Below are positions 46,501 to 59,157 of a DNA stretch of 64,000 nucleotides, piece after piece. Source of the stretch: Macropodus opercularis (taxonomy: Eukaryota; Chordata; Actinopteri; Anabantiformes; Osphronemidae). Below the pieces are notes generated by a model. It had not been told where the DNA came from. It saw only the letters and a list, made by a program, of their open reading frames with translations, and did not search any database. The stretch is from NCBI GenBank assembly GCA_030770545.1, contig CM061109.1, positions 15,670,001 through 15,734,000 on the forward strand, in the 5' to 3' direction. The position numbers and the translations under genes were made by a program. Position 1 is the first letter of the stretch, and each line of letters starts with the position of its first letter.

Positions 46501-49500
46501 TTCCTCTGCCACTGTTGTGATTTCGTGTATGGAAAAACATAATAATTTTGATTTATTTTTTCCACTGACTTTTTCCGATCTGCTGATGCCGTGAATGGAG
46601 CGGCTTATTAAGTTAGTGTTGCACACCGGGCCAGAGCAGGACGAAAACGAATATGCTGCAGGCTTACAAAGACCACTATACGCATGGATATATTTATTAC
46701 CTACCTGTCAAGTTGTTTGGTAGAAGAGTCAGGTTGTCTTGCCAGATACAATAACTGTACTCTGCATTCTGGAGCAAAGCAGAAAACATTTTGTGTGGAA
46801 TAATTTTCCAAATATTTACAAAATTCAGATGTCAAAGCTTCATTCTGTTTTACTTCCCCAAAAGGCACACGTGCTTGTCTGTCATGTGTTGTTGCCTGGG
46901 TTATTTGTCATACAGTATGTTGCTGACAAGCAGAAACGGGAGGTTTAGTTTAGGTCCGGTACAACCTTCTTTATCTCCACCTTGTGATTCTATGGAGTCA
47001 TACATTTCAGAGCCCACCCTGTTGATTACTGTAACAGTTGTTGTGGTTGTTGCTCAATATCTGCTCTGGTAAAGCTCACACACGTACGAACAACACGTGC
47101 GCGTCTTCCAACATCTGCTTAAGATCGTAAAAAATTAAAAAACCTACATTACAGACTCTTTTTGATCGGCATGTCCAAAATGTTCACATTAGCACCAGAG
47201 GCCAGATCGAGTGATTCCTTTCTGAAAATGAGAAACACAACCACAATGTGACGATGCTTGACAGACAGGCTGTTGTTGCCAGCTGCAATGTGGCAATCAG
47301 TAAATCTGTTTTCTGGAAAGCCATGGGGGACAGCAGTGATGTGGATGATGAAGCAGAAGAATTTAAAGGGACTAGAGGACAGAGAAAAGACACAGTATAA
47401 TTCATCCAGTCTTGGTTTGACTCAGAGAGGAGAGAAGAGCTCAATGTGGTTCTCATTTTGCGTGTCTGCGTTTGTGTGGATATGTCCGTGCACGCTCCCC
47501 GTGCACGCTCCCCTTGCCCGTGTGCTGGGATGGATCCTTCATCCGAAAGATAAATAACCACATTACATGGGAGGATCAGGCCTGCAGTTTAGATTTGACA
47601 GCGGATCGAATACGAGACAAATCCACAGGCATAAAGTAAGAATCTGGCTCTGATATGGCAACCAAAAAACAATCATCAGGCTCATAAAAGTCTCACTTTA
47701 AACACTCTGCTCCCACAGTGTTGTTTTAGGAAATCTGTACACATGGTCTGGTCCCTATAAAAAATAGGAATCTTTGATGTTAGATGATAAAATCAACATT
47801 TTTCAAACTGAGCAATGCATCACATGACTGCTGGAAGGTGACAGGGGTCAAACAACTTCATAATTATTGCCCGACGGCAGTTCTCTCCACTCCACAGTTT
47901 TACGGGTCGTTTCAACTCGCTGCTTTTTAAAAATCATCTGTCAAGAGTGGAGGAATTTAGGAAGCGCATAGTGAACATATTGAAGCATTTAGCATCCATT
48001 TCTATTTTAGCTAGAGATCAAATCAGTGTTTTAACTGTTTAGCAGATGACTAAACGCATGGCTTTGGATTTTTAGACGGCCAAATAGCAGACACAGCACC
48101 TGTTTAGCCCTGACATTGGCTCACGGTGAGCAACTTAATATGTCTGGTGGTCAGTGATGTCAAATTTAGCAGTTGACTGCAGAAACATGATGTGTTGTCT
48201 TAAAAGTCCTTATCTCTCAGTGAAATGTTGCTTGTTGAGCAATTATGTCTCATTTCAAGCGTGATGAGATGGTTTTTAAACTCTTTTAGTACATTTTTGC
48301 AGGGTACGCCCCCGAGTCCTGCAGATTGGGTGAGTGTATACACAGCGCAGTAAATAAAGAAATGATGAGCTGGTAAATAGATGATAAAATATTAGAGGCC
48401 TGTTCAGATGTGTTTGTCTGTTTGTTTCATTGCTCACTGGACCTGAACTGTTTTTCGTCTTGTTATGAAAGACGTCACTTTTGTCTCTGGAGGTAAAAAC
48501 ACTGTAAGATGATGTAAATAGCGGGATCTCCTGCCTCGCCTGGAAACGACAACATGGTAGTTGAACTCGTGTCTTCTTTTAGTTGCACGTGGCCCCATGC
48601 TAGGCCAACCTACAGCCGCCCAAATTCCTTGAGAGGTTCCTGAAATATAAAGAAAAGAGACGAAACAACCTCTAACTGAACTGAGTGTTTTCCTGGTGTG
48701 GTGATTTGCCTGCACTAAAGCCTTCTTTGGTCTCCACTCTGTCTTTGCTCCTTTGGGTGTTTAAGAAAATAAACCGTGGAATCAGATTACAACAGAGAAA
48801 AGCAGGAGAGATTTGAAGGTATTTAGTGCAGCCCAGCTCAGCAGGTAAAAGCAAACTAGATGCCAGGGCACTAGACTGTGGAAAACAGATCATTTCACAG
48901 TTACCAAACATAGTATGAACTGCACAACTTACAGGAAATGATGTAACAGCCCAAAACGCAATGAGGTGATGCTTTCTAGAGAAGCTAAGGGCTCGTGCTT
49001 TCCCTTTTTACATCGCTTCGTTTGTCTCTTACCCGACGTGACTGCGAAGAGGCTCTTCAAATAAAGAATTTAGCTGGATACCAACCAGAGCAAGTCAGCA
49101 TGTGAGTCTAGATGCATATGTTCAGCCGCGGGTGCAGAGACCTCGCAACAGGTGTCTATGCAGAGCTTCAGCTGTTTGTCTTCATGTCAGCGGGTGAAGT
49201 TTGGCGAAGCAGCTGGTTACGTCATGTAGTGAGAAGACGGAGGGAATAGGCTCGTTAATATACCCAAACTCAGGGTCAGATGTTCTTATATGCTGAGCAA
49301 AATATGGAAAATACACAAATTTAATAAATAAGTCAGCTTTATTACAAACTGGGTCTCAGGCGGTTTTTGGTTCTATAATTCAAAAGATTCAAGAGAAAAC
49401 AAAAACAGTCCAATAACCATACAAGATGAAAAAAGCTGATCATTTTGGAAAGTGTGTGCAGCAAAGTACTAATATTAGTTCTCATGCTAGTACAATAGGT

Positions 49501-52500
49501 CAAAGCTGAACTAGAAAGGACCCACAACTACACAAACCGGTTCCAGGTTTTACAGGTAGTGGGAGTGTGGTGAGGTCTGATCTCAGGACACACTGGGCGC
49601 AGACATGATGAAACCAATCAGCTGTATCTTCCCCTGAGCTAAAACGCCGTGTGTGTCCTCAAACGCTGCATATGAGGCGAATCTAAAAGCAGCCCACAGC
49701 GTAGCAAAGCAAAAATGCAGCGCACTGCAGAATGTGCCTGCACGCTGCCAGGGAGACTCGTGGGTTCGGGTGGTATGTGGTTGTTTACCATGATTTTAAA
49801 TGTCTTATAATGACAAAACACTCGACAGTAATTCACTTGGACTCAACATGGGGGAATGGATTTTCTGCTCCGCAGGGGAGGATTACAAATGATTCAAGCT
49901 GGGGAAGAGCCTGCTTTAATAAAAAATAATACAAAGTATGACTTCAAGCATTTGGAAAATATATCATTTGACTCTCAGCTCCAACAACAAGGTCTTACAC
50001 AGGTTTGAAGTTAGGACAATCAGTGAGGTAATTATCAGGGTCCAGAGGCATGTTGGTGAAGTAACAACGTGACTAAATGACTGTGACCGTTTTCTAAGAC
50101 CCTCTAGAGAGCAAAACTAAAATTTAAGCCAACCTGTCTCTCACTATCTCACCCCATTAACTGAACGTGTTGTACCTTCCTAACTTCCAGGTTTCCACCA
50201 TCAGCTCCTACGTGGGTATTGAATCATTCATTTGTTTTCATTTTTTTCTTCTGGGACCCTGATGTTTCAGGTTTTGAGAGTCAGAAGCTCATGACAATGA
50301 ACAAATTCACATTTAACTCACAACATCCAGATTCAAGAGAAAAGGCTCCACTTGGCGTGACAGCATGTAACAAACAGATGCAAAGGACTGGACTTCCCAA
50401 CAAGCAAGGCACTGAAAGCCAAGTGTGATTGTTTCCGCAAAAATAAAAAATGACCTACACATACAGTATTAGTAGTATTCATCAGTCAAAGACTAAACTA
50501 AATCACAGGCACAGACGAGAGATAGATGCTTGCTTCAACCACAAAAATGAATCCACAGTCATCCGCTGTTTCTCCTGAGTGTTGTTTTCCAGCTGTTTTC
50601 CAGCGACGTGATGTGATGTCATCGATTGTCAAGAAGACGAGTGTGAGAGCGAAAATCATCGGGAAAAAGGAGCAGGAACTAAGACACACCTGACAGGGCC
50701 ACAGCGAACAACAGAGCATCAGTCATGGGAAACTGTGCCCTGATTCCACGGGTTTATTATCCACAGGTGACTTGGTTAAGCTCTGTGTAAATGAATTTAC
50801 TTAAATGGCACAAATGTTGACTGTTGTCATCCATAACCATACAGTCCTGATAAATAAAGACAAAATGCTTCACTTCTTTGCTCTTTTGGACCATGTACTG
50901 TTAAAATAGAGCATTTGAAAAGAATCATGTCCATCACATCGGCTCATCAGCATGATGCAGTATTCCCTAATGCAACCGTGTGCTCATGTCCATCAGAAAA
51001 CACTATTTAATGCAAATAATTCAATACTTAGTTTTAAAGACCGTCCTGCAAATGATCCTTTCAGTTACTTTTAAAATCAGACATTTTTAGGGTCAACAGC
51101 GATAAAGCCATGCACACAACTGACATCTGTCACACTCCTCTCTCACACGGAGTAATGTGTCTTTTGGAATCTGTCTCTGTTTCCACTTCTTGTGTGAGGC
51201 TCTGTCTGGACAGTGATTGCTGATGCCGTGAAAGGACAGAGGAAAAAGACGTCCAGGTCTAATTGTGAGCAGGTGACCAGCAAACAATGGCTTGAATGGA
51301 AAAACTGCCCCCGCCTTCGGATGCCACGGTCGCCCGGACTTCTCCCCCATTTCATTTTCCACAACTTTCCTTAATCCACCTGGCCAACTGTGCACACACC
51401 ATACCCAGACACATGCACACCTACACACACATAATGATGATAAATAACGGAATGACGAGAAGTTTTTTTGGCCATTGTTTTTGATCTTAAATAATTACCT
51501 ACACATGATTCGAAACATGAGCCTTTCCTTTAATACGTCGTTGCAGTCAATGACTGATTGAAGCTGATTGTCGTCCTCAAGATGATTTGTTTGTGGGTTT
51601 TATGCTTTCAGTCTTTTCTTCAGTAGGCGAAACAAAACTGTTGCCTTGAATATTCTGTTTCTTTGCCTTGGGGTAGCTTTTCGTAACTTGAGGAACACCT
51701 GGAGCTCACTGAGCGTGTGAGCTCATTCAGGAGGATCGTCCTGTTTAGAAACAGACTACAACCTGAAATAATGTTGAAGTGAGGTCTGGATTTCACTCAC
51801 CCAGGTTTGAAAGTAATTAAAGCTAAGTGCAGGTGCAGGTTAGAAGGTCTGGCTTGAATTGTGTCTTGTTTTTGCATCTTTAAATTAGTCACTAGAATTG
51901 ATAGCTGCAGGTTAAAAATGGGAGTAGGTCCGTTAGTCGGTAACATCTACCATGACTCATTGTATTTTAAAGTGGACTCAGAATTCCACAAATTAAAAAA
52001 GTTAATTCTAACTAATAAAAATCATTGTTAGAGGTTAAGATCTGAAGATTAAGATTAAGTTCATACGCTTTGAAGAATAGGGCAGTTCCTGCTGATCTTT
52101 GGAAGCTCAGCCAGATACGTCCTCCAATTACAGAACACAGATGTCGTTCAGCCAGCGGGAGCCGAATAAGCAAGCAGAGCTTCTTTAAATGCAGATGACT
52201 TAAAACATCCCCTGCTGGTGAGCCCAAAATGTTATTGTTGCTTTGGATTGGTTGGTAGACCAGGTCTCTCCTCACAGCACCGCGTATTGAAGCCATTATC
52301 AGTTACTGCATGATGACAAATGCCCCGTAGAAGGGCCAAGCAAAACCAAGTGAGAAGTTCAGCAGGCTGACGATAGCAACAGGAACAGCTGCACAAAGTT
52401 TGCTCTCTATTGGATCCATCCTTCATTCTGCCACATCAAACCTTCTGTCACAGCGCTGGACTGGTGCTGCTGTTGACCAGCGGGAAATCGAAGTGGCCTT

Positions 52501-55500
52501 TTTATTTATGATGACTAACAGCTATTCTTTTGTTCTAAATTAGAAAGACATGGGCTCACATTACAATGCGCATTTAGCACGTCTTGGAAGAGCCGTTTGC
52601 AGGGTAATAAAAAATGCTTTGACATTTCAAGAATTCTTTGTTTTCTTCTTTAAAGTTAGATGAGATTAATTATTCAGCATGAAGATTGGAAACAGCTTAA
52701 ATGGCCTGGCCCTTTAAAAAGTACAGTAGAAAAATAAAACACAAATAACAATAACAAATAATGTAGACGTACAAAATGTCTTATAATTGTTGTTGCAGTC
52801 CCAGAGGTCTGCTACTAACACCAATGAAAAACACGACAAACCGTTCAGAGGAATTAAAAGTCCTCATCAAAGCTTCTTTAACGAAGAGCATCCGATGAGC
52901 AGCGAAGTCACAAACACCCAGAGCGGTAAATAAAAGGAATCTCAGAGGACTGATCTACTGCAAGAGTTCCACTGTGCAGAATAATTAGAAACAGCAAGTG
53001 AAGGATTCGGGTTTGGTTGAACCTGACAGTGATGAACTGCCCAGTTACTGCGCTGTTGTTTAATGCTGACTTTAATCAGACCCTACAGCTGCAGAGCTCT
53101 CCAGAGGACTTTCGGTGCTCTCCGGTTTCTTCCTGCTACTTTTCTTTTCTTGATTTCTTTCTCCATTATTACCGTTTAAAAACGCAGCCCATGCTTTCTA
53201 ACCTTACTTCTAATAATCCAGCCGTTGGGTCAATTTGGCTGCAGCTTGAGCAGTAAAGGTTCAGTCCTTGCAAGTCCTGCTTTGCACTTGCAGCTACAGA
53301 TGACAGAGAGGGCACCTGGGAATCAGTGAGGATTGTTATTCCACAGAGAGACGACCAGAGAACACAGTGGGTGATTTACGTGACTCTTAGTGAGCTTGTG
53401 TGAGCTACAGTACATCACCTGAGGCGACCATCTTGTCATCAGCTTTGTCTCCTCAACGGGCAGGTGAAAAGCTCCTTGTGTTGAAAAGACTGACCCCCAG
53501 CATCCATTCCCCACCAGAAACGGTTTGTTCCCCCTGCACCAGCTGAGGATTCCGCTCAAAGCAGGTCTGGAACATGACAGCTGAGGTCATGTTATTCACA
53601 CTCGTGATTTAGCTGTTCCAGCGCAGTTATAAATAATAAGAGAGCGAACGCTCCATCATATCCAAGTAAAAGCAACAGAACATCGCTGGAGAAAAGGGAA
53701 AAATTAAATTCGTTTTGCATTTTTATGTCACTGAGAATAAATGCATGATCACATCAAAAGGAGTTTTCACACACTGTCCCACAACACAACAACCATCACC
53801 ATAACAGAGGGACAGCCAGGGCCAGACATCCAACTGATACTTGGTGATAAATAACCAAGTGGTTAACGGATCTGCCAAACAACCTGGACTGAATCTACTC
53901 CTGATTAACGAAGGATGCCAATAAGTGTTGATCTGTACTTTTAACCTCTCTTACTTGCATGCAAGGTCATAAATACCACCAATGCAGCAATCTGGATGAA
54001 AACGGTAAAGAATCCCAGCAAGTGACCTTCTGCGACAGCTCAGATACTTCAGCTGATATGTAAAAGGTAAAATTGACCTTTTTAAATATCGTGAAACATC
54101 CAAAGTCGTCCTTCAACGTGGTGTCCTCGCATAACCTGCCTTGATCGCCGCCATCGAAGACCAGAGCTTTTTGTTGTGCAAAGGCAGCGATTCTGTTGAT
54201 CAGGGCTGTCAGGCTCTAGTCTGCCCCCTACTGACTAAGCTCGTAAAATCCTGCTAACATGCACATCGTACCCTTCAGTGGTTCTTCTTTCAACACTGAC
54301 ATTAAAATGATGACAGATCAAACGTAGAGTCATGCAGTGACTTAATGTGCTTTAGACCATCCGTCGATGCTATATTTGAATACTGGACTTCAGATTGTTG
54401 GTCTTCGACCTAGAGGCCTAGAGATGGTGACTGGGCAGTTCCTGAGCAGCAGTGGTCCATGTCCCCGCGGACCCAGCACCCGCAGGCCAGGATTCCCTTA
54501 AATTACCCAGCGCTCCAGACTGCGACTGCTACTGGTGCTGCCGATGATTGATTTGGACGTCGCAGAAAATGTAAGAAGCTGCACGACATGAGAAACAGAG
54601 ATATTTATTTATCCCGGCGGTTAATAAACTCTAACAGGATTCTAGGAAAACCTTCGAGACGTACTAAGAAGCGGGATTTACGTTGTCAAATGTGATTTTC
54701 TAAATGCAGCGATATGTTGATGGATGCTCTTTCAGCAGTGAACCTTACTTAACCTTACTGTTTTGGCCACATGAAGGCTGCTTTTGTTTGGCGACAGAAA
54801 GTTGACTGTGAAAGGACATAAATCCACCAACCTGCCTTTTCTGACTGATGGGAATGGAACCGGATTCTCCACAAGAGGAAAAAAAAAAAGAGCTGAAAAC
54901 CTCTTTTCATTACAGCACCAGGGGACCAAGTGTTTCCCCTGCGCAGCTTTGTATCACAGCACGGCTCTACACTCAGCACAAAGACACGCACACACTACTT
55001 CCCAGCTCATCACTGAACATCTGTGTGGTATAAATCACCCTCTGAGAGGTTACCTCACAAACCACCAAGCCTCAGAGTGACAGGCAGAGAAGCCCTTAGC
55101 AGCGACCGCCAAGCCGAGAGGAAGGAATCTAACCATCAGAACCTCCAATACATCATTTTAAATTGCCAAAACACTGAAATTATGCTTTGAATGGGATTTG
55201 GGGACGAGAAATAGAAGCAGGCTGAAGAATAGGATGAAGCAACTGCAAGCTGTAATCAACACCTAATTAAGCTAAGTGTGTCTCCAGAGCTCTGTTTAAC
55301 TACGTAGGTGTTAACGCGTGAGCCTTGGATGCTGCTGGTACCATGAATTATAGGAAACACAAGTCCAAGTGCTTCGCCGAGCGGAGATTTGGTTCAAGTA
55401 TATTAATATTCTACGGTTCTGGGCCCATATTAATCACATATCAAGAGTTGTAGGAATAATCTACAAATCAAACAATGGCACAGAGTTTATATTCATTTCT

Positions 55501-56780
55501 CGTAATATTACGAGCTCTCTCTATTTCTACAGTAGGTAGAGAACTAGTTTACGCGCAGGCAAATCAACTTGGCATGAAGCATTATCACCGTTACATAGTC
55601 AGTGCCGCATTACAGCGCGAACGGCATGAAGTTTATCAAGTCAAAATCCACTGCACTGCAGAATCTGGAAACTTTTTTAGGTCGCACCGCTGAGATAAAC
55701 TATAGTTTCTGAGCAGCGACGCGTAGCCAGATGGCGAGCACTGCGCTCCTCGCTCCCTCTGTCATTTATCTGCTCGTAAATCAAGTGACTTTTATTGGAC
55801 ACTACAGACACGAGGGAAGGAGCTGCAGACTCGTGAAATATCGAATAACACTTCTGCAGGCTTATCCGTTTAATTACATGCTGCTGAGGAGACAGACAGG
55901 ACTAAACAAGAGCTGTTCATTTACTTAATAATCAGTTGTTAGTCGGCGTCACATAGAGGCGTTGGTGCTTCTGCCAGATGTAGCAGCCAGAAGCCTTCAC
56001 ACTCTGCAGCCCTGAACATGACACACACACAACTGATTGGGAAGACGCACGTTGTAAATTGCTGGGGTCGACGCAGTCGTCGTTTAAAGCAAACAGATGC
56101 TTCTTGCAAGTTATAAATAAATATTCAGCACGTTCAAAGAGTCAATGCTAACTGAGCACGAGGGCAGCAGGAGGTGGTCTTGTCTTAAACCACCCCCCCA
56201 GCAGGAGGAGGCCTGGAAGAGGAGGCCGATCAAGTCAGGAAGCACCTTCACTAGTGAAACCCCTCATCTGGTCATTACTGCTCTACCCAGCGTGAGAAGC
56301 TTCGATGCCAGTCTGTCAGCACGCGGTAATGATTTCCTCCTTCACGTGGTGTTTTCCACTGCCCTGCGGTGGAGGGACACTGACTTCATACTGCTGTGAG
56401 TCCAGACGGGGCCGGCACTGAGCCACTTGTTGCCGTTTTCGTTCTTCATTCATCGCCAGTGGAGACATGGACACAGGGAGACGCGCCCTGCAGCTGGATC
56501 TCCACGGTTATTTTCATTTTCAAATACTGAGCAAAATTAAATGACACCATCACTGGCCTCCAACGCAACTGCTGACCTCACCAAATCAGACCGGAATGAA
56601 ACAAGCGGTCAGCTGGATTCGATCGTTCTGTACAGTGACACATTGAATAGGCCAGTGTTTACTCAGTGTCCATTGCTTTTGCATTAGACTGCCAGAGTGT
56701 GATGCATGAGTTTGTGTGACGCAGGAAGATCACTGTTGTGTACTTCAGAGACCGTCATGACCACAGCTGAGCCTATAATC
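43600..56780. other. About 13 kb intergenic region between abi3bp and impg2
   Basis: No gene is supported on either strand. Open frames are short, overlap in antisense and lack splice context or recognisable families. It holds the abi3bp 5' flank at its left end, a short GT run near 44579, a two-copy 13-base direct repeat at 47488-47513 and scattered AT-rich tracts. It may contain cis-regulatory DNA of either flanking gene. Confidence 0.55.
47488..47513. repeat. Two-copy 13-base tandem repeat
   Basis: GTGCACGCTCCCC occurs twice back to back (47488-47500, 47501-47513). It is GC-rich in AT-rich surroundings. It is probably a chance or slippage duplication. Confidence 0.8.
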
Positions 56781-57869
56781 TGAGAAAACTATTTATTAAA
56801 GACTACTAAAGTCGTTTCCTGCTCTTTGTGATGTTTGAAATTACATATTAGATGTAATGACACATAGTGAACAATATTAACTTCTGAAAGTAGTTCCACT
56901 GAACTACAGCCTGCATTTTCTATAAAACATTTTATTTGTATACACCTTTGATTCCTTATAATAGTTACAGCTGCACAGTATGATAGCACTGTTCACAATG
57001 CTGAAGCAATTATCAGTAGAAAACATTGTCACATGTTGAAACGTTTGATTCAAAGCTAACACAACTGTACACGTTACATTGACATGAAGACTACACGGGG
57101 TGATTGGCTGTTTGTCCAGCTGGCAGATGGAGGGCGATGACACGAACCGTATCCAGACACATGAAAAGCGTGCATACAAAAAGTAAAAGATGAACACTGA
57201 AAGGCATGGCGCACAACCCTGACGGTTTACCGTTCAGCATCTAAAGCAAAGGGCAGGAAGCGCGCGACGTCACCAAACTATGCGTCGATCGTCTAACTGA
57301 ACTGAGGGTCACACTGCAACAACAACTGAAAAGCTACACGTTTAAAATCAGCTGCAGCTTCGAGGGTCCGCTCAAGGAACGAGACGCAGAGTAAGTATGA
57401 ATGTTCCGGTGGAGGAGCAGGGTCACAGACAAACACGAGCCAAAGGGCAGATGAGTATTTAAAGACTTTATAGCAGGAGATGCAGTTTGAGGTCGTCTTT
57501 GCACATGTTGTTGCTGCTCCTGCTCTTACGATCCTTTCAGTTGTATTACACATGACATGTGAAAGCCAACCTTTGGACCAAATCCCTGGGCCGCTTGCCT
57601 CAAAGCATTTTTCCAGTGAAACGTGTTTTCACTTGGTTCTGCATCCCAGAGCTGTGGAGGGTTCGTGCTCTCCGTCTTTCTCCCATCACCACTCAAGCCT
57701 GTCTCACTATACATTCACAAACAAATCCAGAGTCTTCTGGTTGATGGACGAAGGCAGAAAAATCCCCATTAGAAAAGTAGCTGGAAAACCCTGGCGATGA
57801 ATTTAGCTCGTCTCTGGTGGAGATGCACGATAGCTGGGACATCATTTTCACATCTGTACGTTTTTTTAG

Positions 57870-58332
57870 ACTATTGGCTGTTCGGCCTTTATTGTTGTAC
57901 TCTGACATAAGAGTCTGACCAACTAATTCTCCACCAGTAGGGAAATATTCTATTTACCAAAACATTTCTAATTAACAAAGATTAGTTAATGCCAGCGCTG
58001 CTTTTAACTGTGGAAAACAGCCACTTCTACATTTGACGAATTTCCACACTTAGCAGCTCTTATTGTCTCTCTGACAAGACTTAGAGTGACTTTGTTTGTT
58101 GAAGAGTACAGTACAGTAAGAGACAGTATTAGCGTTGTCTGGCAACATTTCAAGTAGCAGGAAGCGGTCCAGGGTTTTCCCAAAGGGGGGCGTCCAATAC
58201 GTGAGCATCAAGCTGTCTCTTGATGTCCTAGCTGGCTCCGTCAAGAAAAAAGGCACAAAGGAAGATGGAAGAACTGTCAACACCTTATGCTGGAGTGAAT
58301 GACAGTGTGGTCCAGACTGTGAGAGGAGGATC
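57870..58332 (-). other. impg2: Possible impg2 3'UTR exon
   Basis: On the minus strand a clean acceptor (TTCTGTTTCAG, ending at 58333) opens an exon at 58332, and an AATAAA lies at 57893-57888. It could be spliced from the donor AACAAG|GTATTT at 59139/59138. This would place the stop codon upstream of a 3'UTR intron. This is inference, and further signals exist at 56936-56931 and 56797-56792. Confidence 0.25.
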
Positions 58333-58420
58333 CTGAAACAGAAAATGTGTCAAATGGTACCAAATACACAGAAATATCTAAAATACACGACACACCAACC
58401 TCTATACTAGTGACCCAAGC

Positions 58421-58730
58421 TTTAAAGAACTAGTTCAGCATTTTGGGAATTATGCTTATTTGCTTCTTGTCAAGCTAGATGAAAAGATTAATACCACTAT
58501 AAAACCATGAAACTGAAGCCTGCAGCTCTTAGCTTAGAGTAAAGACTGGAGAAAGCAGGAAACACTGAGCCTGCCTGTGTCCAAAAGAAACCAATCCACA
58601 CAAAAACTAAAGTGTAAAAACAACAATTCATCATCTTAAAAGATTTCTGCGCTGGACCTTTTCTTGGCTTGACCAGTAGCTTCCTGCATTCTCCAGAGGT
58701 TGCCTGCTAAGTGCTGTTGGCAAATAGAGA
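58421..58730. repeat. High-copy percomorph interspersed repeat copy
   Basis: The run TTAGTTCAGCATTTTGGGAA-like start, GATGAAAAGATTAATACCACT, CTTAGCTTAGAGTAAAGACTGG, GCCTGCCTGTGTCCAAA and AAAGTGTAAAAACAACAA follows, in order, a non-autonomous repeat that I recall as very common in spiny-rayed fish genomes. The copy is diverged and has internal deletions. It lies just downstream of the impg2 stop codon, within a presumed 3' intron or flank. Confidence 0.65.
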
Positions 58731-59157
58731 CGCACACATGAACCTCTGTAAAACATCAACTGGATATTTTCCTTCTCTGCGTCTTTTTTTACATTAAACA
58801 ACGGACATTGTGTCTCCTGCAGTGCAAGGTTTAGCTTAACAACATACATGTAGGTGCGATACCAGTCAAATGCTTCAGCTGTTTGCGTTCACAGTGACTC
58901 GTCAGACACAACATCAAAGCATCGCCTGGTTTTAAAGTTATGGAAGGTGTCAGCCTGAGATTGAATGATTGACAGGTGTCAGAACACACGGAGCATCTGC
59001 GACTGTGTAGCTCAGACTTGTCATGTCGATCCCTGTCCACCACAACATTAAAATTAAAAGCACCTGGCAGTTTCCCTGTTTCTATTAAAGCTACTTGCGT
59101 TATTGTACTGTAACTAAGTTTAAATAAAGCAGAAATACCTTGTTGGTCCCTTGAGTT

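Noticed and set aside
49320..49345. AATAAA-type signals on both strands, suggesting a gene end
   Set aside because: No coding exon is found within several kb on either strand; AT-rich DNA gives such hexamers by chance.
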